From an uncultured Clostridia bacterium (GTDB taxonomy: Bacteria; Bacillota; Clostridia; TANB77; CAG-508), in assembly GCA_949077355.1 (NCBI GenBank), contig CARUQW010000042.1:1-13965 (forward strand): a DNA stretch of 13,965 nucleotides, in the 5' to 3' direction. Position 1 is the first letter of the stretch, and each line of letters starts with the position of its first letter. Below the pieces are notes generated by a model, which saw only the letters and a program-made list of their open reading frames with translations, was not told where the DNA came from and made no database searches. Shown piece by piece: positions 6,873 through 13,965 of the stretch. The position numbers were made by a program, and so were the translations under genes.

Positions 6873-7319
6873 ATGATAGCAATCGGATGTGACCATGGTG
6901 GATATAAATTAAAACAAGAAATAAAAAAATATTTAGATGAAAAAGAAATAAAATATAATGACGTTGGATGTATGAATGAAGAAAGAACAGACTATCCAAT
7001 CTATGCAAAGAAAGTAGCAAAAGCAATACAAAGCAAAGAATGTAATGTGGGAATATTACTATGTAGATCAGGATATGGGATGTGTGTGGCAGCTAACAAA
7101 TTTAAAGGAATTAGAGCAGCATCAATCTTCAACGAAGAATCTGCTAAATATGCAAAAGCAGATGACGATATTAATGTAATCACCTTAGGAGGAGATTATT
7201 TAACACTAAATGAATGTATATGCATTATTAGAAATTGGTTAGGAACTGAATTCAAAGGTGGAAGATACGAAGAAAGACTAAAAATGTTAGAAAAAATAGA
7301 AGCGGAAAACATGAAATAG
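6873..7319 (+). CDS. rpiB: RpiB/LacA/LacB-family sugar-phosphate isomerase
   Basis: This 148-residue cytosolic enzyme of the RpiB/LacAB family interconverts aldose and ketose phosphates. The classic reaction is ribose 5-phosphate to ribulose 5-phosphate in the pentose phosphate pathway. Visible marks are GCDHGG with Asp7-His8 near the N-terminus, Cys64 at the catalytic cysteine position, AANKFKGIRAA for phosphate binding, and TEFKGGRYEERL near the end. Several signature positions are unusual. The normal CGTGIGM loop reads CRSGYGM, with Ser66 at the threonine position (serine there is known in some clostridial RpiBs). The usual HND segment reads DDD (97-99), removing the histidine, and LGAR reads LGGD. 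The exact substrate is therefore open: ribose, allose or another sugar phosphate. The stop codon overlaps the ribosome site of the next gene, indicating a coupled operon. Confidence 0.8.
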   Translation: MIAIGCDHGGYKLKQEIKKYLDEKEIKYNDVGCMNEERTDYPIYAKKVAKAIQSKECNVGILLCRSGYGMCVAANKFKGIRAASIFNEESAKYAKADDDINVITLGGDYLTLNECICIIRNWLGTEFKGGRYEERLKMLEKIEAENMK

Positions 7320-7331
7320 GAGGCAAAAATT

Positions 7332-8568
7332 ATGTGGGGAGATATAGCCATTGCTTTTTTGCTAGCTTTTATTGTAACGTTTATGGCAACGCCATATACC
7401 ATTAAGATAGCACGAAAAGTAGGAGCAGTAGATGTACCAAAAGACCAAAGAAGAATGCATAAAAAAGCCATGCCTAAATTTGGAGGGCCAGCTGTTATAT
7501 TAGGATTTGTAGTAGCAGTAGGATACTTATTAATTGTTATGAGTTTAGAAAATAAAATTAACTTATTTGGTATAGAACAATATGGAATGAAACTACTTCG
7601 GAATGTTTTTAGGAATGATTGTAATATCTGTCTTTTGCGTATTTGATGATATTATCACAATAAAACCGCTAGTAAAACTAACAGGACAAGTTATTGCAGC
7701 AATCATAGTGGTAGCATTTGGGGTAAGAATTGATGAAATAACACCAGCATTTTTACAAACAGAAGCATTAAAAGAAACATTTTCTATTATTTTGACTATT
7801 GGATGGATTGTAGGAGTAACCAACGCCATTAATTTAATTGATGGATTAGATGGATTATCAGCTGGAATTTCTGTTATATCAGCAGTATCATTAATGATTA
7901 TATTTGTCTTAAATGGTTCACCACTGATTTCTATCTTATTAATTACAGCATTAGCAGGAGCATTAGTAGGATTTTTGCCATTCAATTTTGCACCAGCAAA
8001 AACATTTATTGGTGATACGGGTTCTAATTTCTTGGGATTTTCACTTTCGATTATCTCTATTTTAGGAGTAGCTAAAACTTATACAGCAGCAGTTATAGTG
8101 TTGCCATTACTAGCTTTGGGTCTACCAATATTTGATACCGTTTGGGCAATTATTAGAAGATTAATCAAAGGAAAATCAATAAAAGCTATTTTTAAGGCTG
8201 ATAAAGGACATTTACATCATTTAATTGTAGCAAGAGGATTTAGCCAAAAGCAAGCAGTATTAATTTTATATGGAATAGCAGCAACATTTGGCTTATTTGC
8301 TATTATTATGTTAGAAAGTGGAATTTGGAAAGCATTATCATTCTTGCTTATGGTAATTGTTGCACTTGGATTAGGATATAAGAATTTCCAATCCGAAAAG
8401 TTTGAATCACAAAGATATGAATGTGTGCAATGTAAATATATTTATAATCCAAAATCAGGAAATGAAAAGGCAGGAATTAAGCCAGGTACAGAATTTGATG
8501 ATTTACCAGACAATTGGGTCTGCCCAGTTTGTGGAGAAGGAAAAGATATGTTTGAAATACATCGATAA
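7332..8568 (+). CDS. TagO/WecA-type polyprenyl-phosphate sugar-1-phosphate transferase fused to rubredoxin (one frameshift)
   Basis: With one frame correction this is a 411-residue multi-pass membrane enzyme of the MraY/WecA/TagO family. Such enzymes move a sugar 1-phosphate, commonly GlcNAc-1-phosphate, from a UDP-sugar to undecaprenyl phosphate on the cytoplasmic face, the first step of many wall polymers. Evidence: ATPYTIKIARKVGAVDVP near the start, RRMHKKAMPKFGG, FDD, NLIDGLDGLSAG, FIGDTGSNFLGF and the HLHH motif. An extra base near C7599 breaks the frame; removing it gives LLGMFLGM across the junction. Start ATG 7332 follows AGGAGG at 7318-7323. After the last helix, residues from about 361 form a complete rubredoxin domain (8413-8565): CX2C (YECVQC), YIYNP, PGTEFDDLP and CPVCG. 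It is in the same frame as the transferase and ends at a terminator. The fusion is unusual. The rubredoxin would face the cytoplasm if topology is standard, an inference. Confidence 0.85.
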
Positions 8569-8595
8569 AAAGTTACAACAATTGTAACTTTTTTT
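8567..8595 (+). terminator. intrinsic terminator after the transferase-rubredoxin gene
   Basis: A 12-bp stem (AAAAAGTTACAA, 8567-8578, with TTGTAACTTTTT, 8582-8593) has a CAA loop and a run of seven T from 8589. It overlaps the stop codon. Confidence 0.85.
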
Positions 8596-8615
8596 GTCGT
8601 ATAGAGAAATTCATT

Positions 8616-8645
8616 TTGACAAATAAAATATAAGCATGGTATAAT
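8616..8645 (+). promoter_or_regulatory. strong sigma-A promoter of the hslO operon
   Basis: A perfect TTGACA (8616-8621), an 18-base spacer and a perfect TATAAT (8640-8645), with TGG right before the -10. It gives a leader of about 50 bases to the hslO start. Confidence 0.85.
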
Positions 8646-8705
8646 AAAAAAGCTGAAACAATAGGAAAATGCAACAATAAGCTCATTTAGGAAAGGAAGA
8701 TAAAA

Positions 8706-9587
8706 ATGACAGATAAAATAATAAAGTTTTTAGCACACAACGGAAAAATCTCAGTCATATGTGCGGATACGACAAATCTAGTAGAAAAAGCAAGAAAAAC
8801 ACACGACTTAAGTCCAGTTGCTACCGCAGCCTTTGGAAGAATGCTAACCATAACTGCAATTATGGGAGCTGAGATGAAAAACAGAAAAGATAAATTAACA
8901 GTGCAAATTAAGGGAAACGGACCAATTGAAATGATGGTGGCAACTACCAATAATTTTCCAAAAGTAAAAGGCTATGTAGTAAATCCGCAAGTAGACATAC
9001 CATTAAATGAATTTGGAAAACTAGATGTAGGAGGAGCTGTTGGATACAAAGGATATATTAATGTAATTAAAGACATTGGATTAAAAGAACCATACATAGG
9101 AATATCACCATTAACCTCAGGAGAAATAGCAGATGATTTTGCTAATTATTTTGTTCATTCAGAACAAAGAAATTCAGCAGTAGCACTTGGCGTATTAGTT
9201 GATAAAAATGGAGTAAAATCAGCAGGAGGATATTTAATCAATCCAATGCCAGATGCAACAGAGGAAGAAATAGCTAAAGTAGAACAAGCTATATTCCAAG
9301 CAGGGGCAATGTCAAAAATGTTAGATGAAAAATTAACATTACAAGAAATTGCACAAAAAATAACAGGGGATGAAAATGTAAAAGTATTAGAAGAAAATAT
9401 CATCCCAATGTATCAATGCGATTGCTCTAAAGAACATATGGCAGATGGACTAGCAGCCATTGGAAAAGAAGAATTGGAAAATATTATAGAAACAGATGGA
9501 AAAGCAGAAATTGTATGTCATTTTTGTAATAAAAAATATGAATTTAATAAAGAAGAACTAGAAAACATACTAAAAAATAAGGAGTAA
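8706..9587 (+). CDS. hslO: Hsp33 redox-regulated chaperone
   Basis: The 293-residue cytosolic chaperone is of usual length. The N-terminal domain starts with DKIIKFLAHNGKISVICADTT and carries the family segments SPVATAAFGRML, IKGNGPIEMM and GYVVNPQVDIPLN. The C-terminal redox switch is complete: Cys238-X-Cys240, 30 residues, then Cys271-X2-Cys274 (CDC...CHFC). These cysteines bind zinc when reduced. On oxidation with heat they form disulfides, releasing the zinc and activating the holdase. The ATG has GGAAAGGAAG upstream. It is the first gene of a likely operon with the glycosyltransferase 5 bases on. It lies directly after the rubredoxin fusion, both being redox proteins, though a terminator and new promoter separate them. 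Confidence 0.96.
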   Translation: MTDKIIKFLAHNGKISVICADTTNLVEKARKTHDLSPVATAAFGRMLTITAIMGAEMKNRKDKLTVQIKGNGPIEMMVATTNNFPKVKGYVVNPQVDIPLNEFGKLDVGGAVGYKGYINVIKDIGLKEPYIGISPLTSGEIADDFANYFVHSEQRNSAVALGVLVDKNGVKSAGGYLINPMPDATEEEIAKVEQAIFQAGAMSKMLDEKLTLQEIAQKITGDENVKVLEENIIPMYQCDCSKEHMADGLAAIGKEELENIIETDGKAEIVCHFCNKKYEFNKEELENILKNKE

Positions 9588-9592
9588 AAAAT

Positions 9593-10792
9593 ATGAAAGT
9601 AACATTTTATTCTAATTTTCTAACCCATCATCAATTACCATTTTGTTTAGAAATGAAAAAGAAATTAGGAGATGACTTTAAATTTGTTTCTACCATGAAA
9701 ATATTTCAGTGGCGATTAGATTTAGGATTTGAAGATTTAGATTCTCAATATGATTTTGTAGTGAAAGCTTATGAAAATCAAGAAGAATATAACAAAGCTT
9801 TAGAATTGGCTTTGTCAAGTGATGTGGTTATAATTGGTTCTACAACAGATGAATGCATACAAGAAAGATTAAAACAAGATAAATTAACCTTTCGATATCG
9901 AGCAAGAATATTTTTATTTGTAGATGGATTTTTTAAAACTATATTTGACAAAGAGAAAATGAAATTATTTTATGACAGACATATCAAATATAGAAAAAAT
10001 AAAAATTTGCATTTGTTATGTGCCAATGCTTATGGACCAAGAGATTTTAGATTATTAGGCTTATATCCAGATAAAATATACAAATGGGGATATTTCCCAA
10101 AAACAGATTACTATGATATGGAAGAATTGTTAAAACGTAAAAATGAAAATTCAAAAATAGAAATTATTTGGGTAGCAAGATTTATCAAATGGAAACATCC
10201 AGAAATTGTAGTAAAATTAGCAGAAAGATTGAAAAAGCAAGGTTATCATTTTCATATAAAAATGCTAGGAACTGGAGAATTGGAAGAGAAAACAAAAAAG
10301 GAAATCAGAAAAAAGCATTTAGAAGAAGTATTAGAAGTTGTTGGAAAAGTACCAAGTGACAAAGTAAAAGGTTATATGGAAAAAGCTAATATTTTCATCG
10401 GAACTAGTGATAGTAAAGAAGGATGGGGCGTTGTTGTAAATGAAGCTATGAATACAGGTTGTACAATTGTAGCCAATCGAAGAATGGGTTCCATACCGTT
10501 TTTAATTCAACAGAATGAAAGCGGTATGATGTATAAGACTTATAAAGAATTAGAAGAAGAGGTAAAAACCTTAATAAAGGATAAAGAATTACGAGAAAAG
10601 CTAGCCCAAAATGCTTATCAAGAAATAACTAAAAAATGGACAAGTGAAATTGCTGCAAAGAATTTATTACAATTATTTGAAGAAATACTAGAAGAAAAAA
10701 CAATTACCATAAAAGAAGGACCAGCAAGTAAAGCAACAGTTGACAAAAATAGGAAAAAGTCATATACTACTAACCAAGAAAATAAAAGATAA
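9593..10792 (+). CDS. GT4-family (GT-B fold) glycosyltransferase
   Basis: This 399-residue retaining glycosyltransferase of the group 1 (GT4) type transfers a sugar from a nucleotide sugar to an acceptor, probably a glycolipid or wall polymer intermediate. The C-terminal nucleotide-binding half is clear. It has IIWVARFIKWKHPEIVVKLAERL, then KMLGTGELEE and VVGKVPSDKVKGYMEKANIFI, and an EX7E motif with Glu276 and Glu284 (EGWGVVVNEAMNTGC). The N-terminal half starts MKVTFYSNFLTHHQLPF, an acceptor-domain strand. No transmembrane segment is seen. The last 35 or so residues are Lys/Asn-rich and probably disordered. AAGGAG overlaps the end of hslO and gives coupled translation. Acceptor and sugar cannot be told from sequence. 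The nearby lipid-carrier transferase and flippase genes fit an envelope glycan role. Confidence 0.88.
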   Translation: MKVTFYSNFLTHHQLPFCLEMKKKLGDDFKFVSTMKIFQWRLDLGFEDLDSQYDFVVKAYENQEEYNKALELALSSDVVIIGSTTDECIQERLKQDKLTFRYRARIFLFVDGFFKTIFDKEKMKLFYDRHIKYRKNKNLHLLCANAYGPRDFRLLGLYPDKIYKWGYFPKTDYYDMEELLKRKNENSKIEIIWVARFIKWKHPEIVVKLAERLKKQGYHFHIKMLGTGELEEKTKKEIRKKHLEEVLEVVGKVPSDKVKGYMEKANIFIGTSDSKEGWGVVVNEAMNTGCTIVANRRMGSIPFLIQQNESGMMYKTYKELEEEVKTLIKDKELREKLAQNAYQEITKKWTSEIAAKNLLQLFEEILEEKTITIKEGPASKATVDKNRKKSYTTNQENKR

Positions 10793-10815
10793 AGAATAAG
10801 AAAGGGAGAAATAAA

Positions 10816-11739
10816 ATGGAAAATAAAGTATTCGTATTCGGACATAAAAATCCAGACACAGATTCAATCTGTTCCAGTATGGTACATGAAATATTAGATA
10901 AAAAAAATGGATGGGAAACAAAAGCAGTAAGATTGGGAAATATCAATAAAGAAACACAATATGTATTAGATTATTTAAAAATAGAAGCACCAGAATTAAT
11001 TGAAAAAGTGGAAGAAGGACAAGAAGTACTTTTAGTAGATCACAATGAATTCAGTCAAAGTGTAGACGGAATTGAAAAAGCTAAAATACTAGGAGTAACA
11101 GACCACCATAAAATTGCTAATTTTGAAACATCAGAACCACTATACTATACAGCAAAACCATATGGCTGTACAGCAACCATTCTATATGAAGAATTTAAAG
11201 CATTGGGACATACAATTGAAAGAAAAGAAGCAATCTTAATGGCAAGTGCTATTATATCTGATACCTTGTTATTAAAATCACCAACAACGACTCAAAAAGA
11301 TAAAAAAGCACTAGAAGAATTAGAAACAATTGCAGGAATTAATGTAAATGAATATGGATTAGAAATGTTAAAAGCAGGAACTGATTTAGATGATTTTACA
11401 GAAGAAGAATTAATCAATATAGATAGCAAAGTATTTGAAAAAGAAAATATCAAATATGAAATTGCTCAAGTAAATACAGTAAGCATAGAAGATGTATTAA
11501 AAAGAGAAGAAAAATTAAAAGAAGTAATCAATAAAACAATTGAAGAAAAAGGATTAAGCCTTTTTGTATTAGCGATTACAGACATCTTAAATAGCAATTC
11601 AGAAATTATTGCATTGGGAGAAAAAACAGATGTTATTAAAGTTGCTTTTAACAAAGAATTAGAAAATGATAAAGCGCTTCTAGAAGGCGTAGTTTCAAGA
11701 AAGAAGCAATTATTACCAAATATTGATAAGAACATTTAA
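10816..11739 (+). CDS. ppaC: manganese-dependent inorganic pyrophosphatase (family II, DHH)
   Basis: The 307-residue enzyme hydrolyses pyrophosphate to phosphate, pulling biosynthetic reactions forward in the cytosol. It is a family II (DHH superfamily) pyrophosphatase. The N-terminal metal motif GHKNPDTDS supplies His10, Asp14 and Asp16. LLVDHNEFSQS and the DHH motif (TDHHKI) follow, then SAIISDTLLLKSPTTT. The C-terminal DHHA2 substrate-binding motif is SRKKQ (294-298). There are no inserted CBS or DRTGG regulatory domains, so this is the short, non-nucleotide-regulated form. AGAAAGGGAG precedes the ATG, and the gene follows the glycosyltransferase by 23 bases, probably in the same operon. 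The palindromic element just after the stop probably terminates the transcript. Confidence 0.95.
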   Translation: MENKVFVFGHKNPDTDSICSSMVHEILDKKNGWETKAVRLGNINKETQYVLDYLKIEAPELIEKVEEGQEVLLVDHNEFSQSVDGIEKAKILGVTDHHKIANFETSEPLYYTAKPYGCTATILYEEFKALGHTIERKEAILMASAIISDTLLLKSPTTTQKDKKALEELETIAGINVNEYGLEMLKAGTDLDDFTEEELINIDSKVFEKENIKYEIAQVNTVSIEDVLKREEKLKEVINKTIEEKGLSLFVLAITDILNSNSEIIALGEKTDVIKVAFNKELENDKALLEGVVSRKKQLLPNIDKNI

Positions 11740-11741
11740 CT

Positions 11742-11974
11742 AAAAATTTGCCAAAGGGGACGGACTTTTTGGGCAATTTTTATCTAAATCTTTCATAAAA
11801 AGTTTATTTATTTTTTCTTTGTAACTCCCAGCTGCAAACAGTCTGTAATTGTATAACAGACTGTAATCTTGCTGGTCCCCCCGAATTGTTACTACATAAA
11901 AAATAAATAAACTTTTTGTTTTTAGCGTTATAGAAATTTGCCAAAAAGGTCCGTCCTCTTTGGCAAATTTTTTT
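11742..11974. mobile_element. 233-bp palindromic MITE/REP-like element
   Basis: This non-coding block between ppaC and the flippase gene folds on itself from end to end. The outer arms (11742-11780 and 11934-11974) are inverted copies sharing TTTGCCAAAG, GGACGGAC and TTGG-CAA units, and each arm is itself a hairpin. A second pair is a perfect 20-bp inverted repeat (11797-11816 with 11898-11917). At the centre ACAGTCTGT (11838-11846) pairs with ACAGACTGT (11856-11864), flanked by CCAGC/GCTGG. There is no credible coding frame. Palindromic arms with a GGGGACGG-type core recall the REP or IS200/IS605-derived miniature elements dispersed in many Firmicutes, but the family assignment is from memory and untested. 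No clear target-site duplication is seen. Confidence 0.65.
11934..11974 (+). terminator. intrinsic terminator formed by the right arm of the palindromic element
   Basis: A perfect 12-bp stem (AAATTTGCCAAA, 11934-11945, with TTTGGCAAATTT, 11959-11970) has a 13-base loop and a total run of seven T (11968-11974). The left arm forms a weaker version directly after ppaC, so the element probably doubles as the operon terminator. Confidence 0.6.
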
Positions 11975-11980
11975 AAAGTA

Positions 11981-12009
11981 TTGAATATTTTTGGAATTAA
12001 ATTTATAAT
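11981..12009 (+). promoter_or_regulatory. sigma-A promoter of the flippase gene
   Basis: TTGAAT (11981-11986), a 17-base spacer and a perfect TATAAT (12004-12009), starting 6 bases after the palindromic element. An AAAGGA ribosome site at 12042-12047 precedes the ATG at 12059. Confidence 0.75.
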
Positions 12010-12058
12010 AGTAAAGTAAAATGAATAAAAGGGTATAGTAGAAAGGACGATAGTTAGA

Positions 12059-13694
12059 ATGCCAAAAGAAGTGGTAAATGAAAGGGCTCCCAAAAAAGAG
12101 ACTTTTATGCAGGGGGTTGTTACTTTAATTTTTTCACAAGTTTTAATTAAATTATTAGGTTTGATTTATACATTATATTTAACAAATCGAGAAGGATTTG
12201 GTGATAAGGGAAATGGAATTGTAGCAGCTGGGTATCAAATTTACGCAATGCTACTTACGGTATCATCGATTGGGGTTCCAAATGCAATTTCTAAATTAGT
12301 GTCAGAAAGAATTGCACTTGGTGATCATAAAGGTGGATATAGAATTTTTAAAATTGCTTTTGCAACATTTGCTATGATAGGATTAGTTGGAAGTTTATTA
12401 TTGTTTCTAGGAGCTAACATGATAGCCAATTTATGGTTGCAGATACCAGAAGCGGAAATGACATTAGTGGCACTATCTCCAGCGATTTTTTTTGTAGCGA
12501 TATCATCTGTTATGAGAGGATATTTTAATGCGAGACAAAATATAAAAGCAACGGCTAGGTCACAAAGTTTAGAACAAGTATTTAAAACAACATTAACGAT
12601 TATATTAGTAGAAATTATTGCTATTGTTTCAAATGCTTCTACAGAATGGATGGCAGGAGGAGCAACTTTAGCAACAACACTTGCTACATTTGCAGGATTT
12701 GGTTACTTACATCTATACTATAAAACGAGAAGTAGAGAAATTGCAACAGAGATAAAAAGTACGGTAAACTATAAATATGAAAGAGTTCTAACAATTATAA
12801 AAAGAATTCTGATGGTTTCCATTCCAATTGCTTTAACAGCGATTATGTCTTCTTTGAATAAAAATATCGATTCATTTACAGTAGTAAGAAGTTTAAAAGA
12901 ATTTATGTCAGAAGATATGGCAATTTCCCAATATGGAATATTAGGTGGAAAGGTAGATATGTTAACAAGTTTGCCGTTATCTATTAATGTAGCATTTGCT
13001 ACTGCTTTAGTACCAGCGATATCAGCAGCTAAAGCTAAAAAAGATAAAAAAACAATAACGCAAAAAACATCATTTTCCTTATTGACATCTATGTTAATAG
13101 GATTGCCATGTACAGTTGGAATGTGTTTATTTGCTGGACCAATTTTAAGTCTATTATTTCCAAATGCTAGTTCAGGAGAAGTAATTCTACAAATTAGTTC
13201 ACTAACAATTATTTTTACGATATTAGACCAAACCATAAATGGTGCTCTGCAAGGATATGGAAAATTAATTGTACCAGCAGTATCGTTAGGGTGCCGGAGT
13301 AATTGTAAAGCTTATTCTAAATTTAATTTTGGTACCAATACCAGAAATAGGAGTGAATGGAGCTGCATGGGCATCGGTTGCTTGCCATTTAGTGGCATTT
13401 ACAATTGCAATGACTTCTTTAAGAAGAACCATAAAGTTAGATTTGACATTTTCGAAATTTGTTATAAAACCATTAATTGCAGTAGTAATTATGGGAATTT
13501 GCTCTTATTTTAGTTATTTAACACTTTCTGGAATAATTGCAGGAAAACTGGCAACAATAATAGCAATCGCCATAGCTGTAATTATTTATGCTCTAGCAAT
13601 TGTAGCTTTAAAAGTATTTTCAAAAGAAGAAATACAAATGATGCCAGGGGGCAAAAAAATATACAAATTACTTAGAAAACTAAAAATCTATTAA
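12059..13694 (+). CDS. SpoVB/MurJ-like polysaccharide flippase of the MOP superfamily (one frameshift)
   Basis: With one correction this is a 544-residue, multi-helix membrane protein, the usual size for the SpoVB/MurJ group of the MOP (MATE-like) exporters. These flip lipid-linked glycans such as lipid II across the membrane. Segments typical of the group are FMQGVVTLIFSQVLIKLLGL, a loop with TNREGFGDKGNGIVAAGYQIY, GVPNAISKLVSER, MRGYFNARQN, SLPLSINVAFATALVPAISA and INGALQGYGKLIVPAVSLG. The frame breaks at 13289-13292 (AGGGTGCC). Dropping one base restores VSLGAGVIVKLILNLILVPIPEIG, and the rest runs to 13694 with the last helices and a basic tail. Without correction the reading frame ends at 13513 with non-homologous residues. 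The gene has its own promoter just behind the palindromic element. Which glycan it moves (peptidoglycan precursor, spore cortex or other polymer) cannot be settled here. Confidence 0.85.
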
Positions 13695-13750
13695 AAAAGA
13701 GTAAAAAAAAGAAGGATTTTGGGTGTTTTTGGCGAATTGTTTTAAGTGAG

Positions 13751-13784
13751 GTACATTATTGCATTTGTTCATGCAATAAAGTAC
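13751..13784. promoter_or_regulatory. inverted repeat upstream of the HU gene, operator or leader hairpin
   Basis: Arms 13751-13764 and 13771-13784 pair at 13 of 14 positions around a TTGTTC loop (core ATTGCAT/ATGCAAT). Two promoter readings touch it: TTGGCG (13729-13734)-17-TACATT (13752-13757), and TTGCAT (13759-13764)-17-TACATA (13782-13787). Neither is close to consensus. No T-run follows, so it is not a classical terminator. Confidence 0.45.
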
Positions 13785-13817
13785 ATAACTATTTAAATCT
13801 TATAGGAGGTAATTTAA

Positions 13818-13965
13818 ATGAACAAAGCTGAATTAATCGCAGCAATGGCTGCAAAAACAGGAGCTACAAAAAAAGCAGCTGAAGAATCAGTAAACGCTTT
13901 TGTAGAAGTAGTAACAGATGCATTACAAAAAGGGGACAAAGTTCAATTAGTTGGATTTGGATCTT
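13818..13965 (+). CDS. hup: HU-family nucleoid DNA-binding protein (5' part, cut by window end)
   Basis: The first 49 residues are visible: MNKAELIAAMAAKTGATKKA, then AEESVNAFVEVVTDALQKGD and KVQLVGFGS. These are the two N-terminal helices and first strand of an HU protein (normally about 90 residues). HU binds and bends DNA as a dimer and compacts the nucleoid. Residues such as the GFGS turn match the family. AGGAGGT at 13804-13810 is spaced 7 bases before the ATG, a strong start. The gene is well expressed in most bacteria, and the conspicuous inverted repeat just upstream may bear on its control. Confidence 0.95.
   Translation, partial: MNKAELIAAMAAKTGATKKAAEESVNAFVEVVTDALQKGDKVQLVGFGS

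Noticed and set aside
11740..12093. A minus-strand open frame of 117 codons across the intergenic region.
   Set aside because: It runs through the palindromic element and over the flippase promoter and start, lacks a ribosome site, and has no recognisable protein features.
1..13965. CRISPR arrays, tRNA or rRNA genes, or an integrase.
   Set aside because: No regularly spaced repeats, no cloverleaf with TTC-type T-arm, no rRNA-like segment and no recombinase or transposase reading frame was found by eye on either strand.

Overview
The window looks like a chromosomal segment of a low-GC Gram-positive anaerobe of the class Clostridia (Bacillota). The evidence is the strong A/T bias with AGA and other A-ending codons, consensus sigma-A promoters (several with an extended TG-N -10 box), AGGAGG-type ribosome binding sites, a family II pyrophosphatase, Hsp33, an S20 protein and a rubredoxin domain. 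The standard genetic code fits throughout. No genus can be assigned.

Layout. Positions 1-2330 hold a broken gene for a large secreted von Willebrand factor A (vWA) surface protein (three frame breaks, lost C-terminal anchor), possibly preceded by the tail of another damaged gene. A small two-helix membrane protein lies on the minus strand (2363-2614). Positions 2745-5627 are a compact cassette of three radical SAM genes with its own promoter and a closing hairpin. Its arginine and leucine codon use differs from the housekeeping genes, and it is bracketed by an imperfect partial duplication of the flanking DNA, so it looks acquired. A membrane-anchored LURP-one/Tubby-like protein follows (5788-6399), converging on rpsT (6447-6713, minus) across a shared bidirectional terminator.

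The second half is mostly housekeeping. An rpiB-like sugar-phosphate isomerase is coupled to a TagO/WecA-type polyprenyl-phosphate sugar-1-phosphate transferase that carries a C-terminal rubredoxin domain (7332-8568, one frame break). Next comes hslO (Hsp33), a GT4 glycosyltransferase and family II pyrophosphatase, probably one operon. A 233-bp palindromic MITE/REP-like element ends that operon. It is followed by a SpoVB/MurJ-like MOP flippase gene (12059-13694, one frame break) and the start of an HU gene at the right edge.

Common threads. The lipid-carrier sugar-phosphate transferase, the GT4 enzyme and the flippase are all parts expected in envelope glycan synthesis, though they are not one operon. 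The rubredoxin fusion lies directly upstream of the redox-controlled chaperone Hsp33. The most noteworthy items are the transferase-rubredoxin fusion, the three-gene radical SAM island without a visible substrate peptide, the palindromic element, and the unusual density of single-base frame breaks. Those breaks hit otherwise intact conserved genes, so sequencing or assembly error must be considered before calling them pseudogenes.
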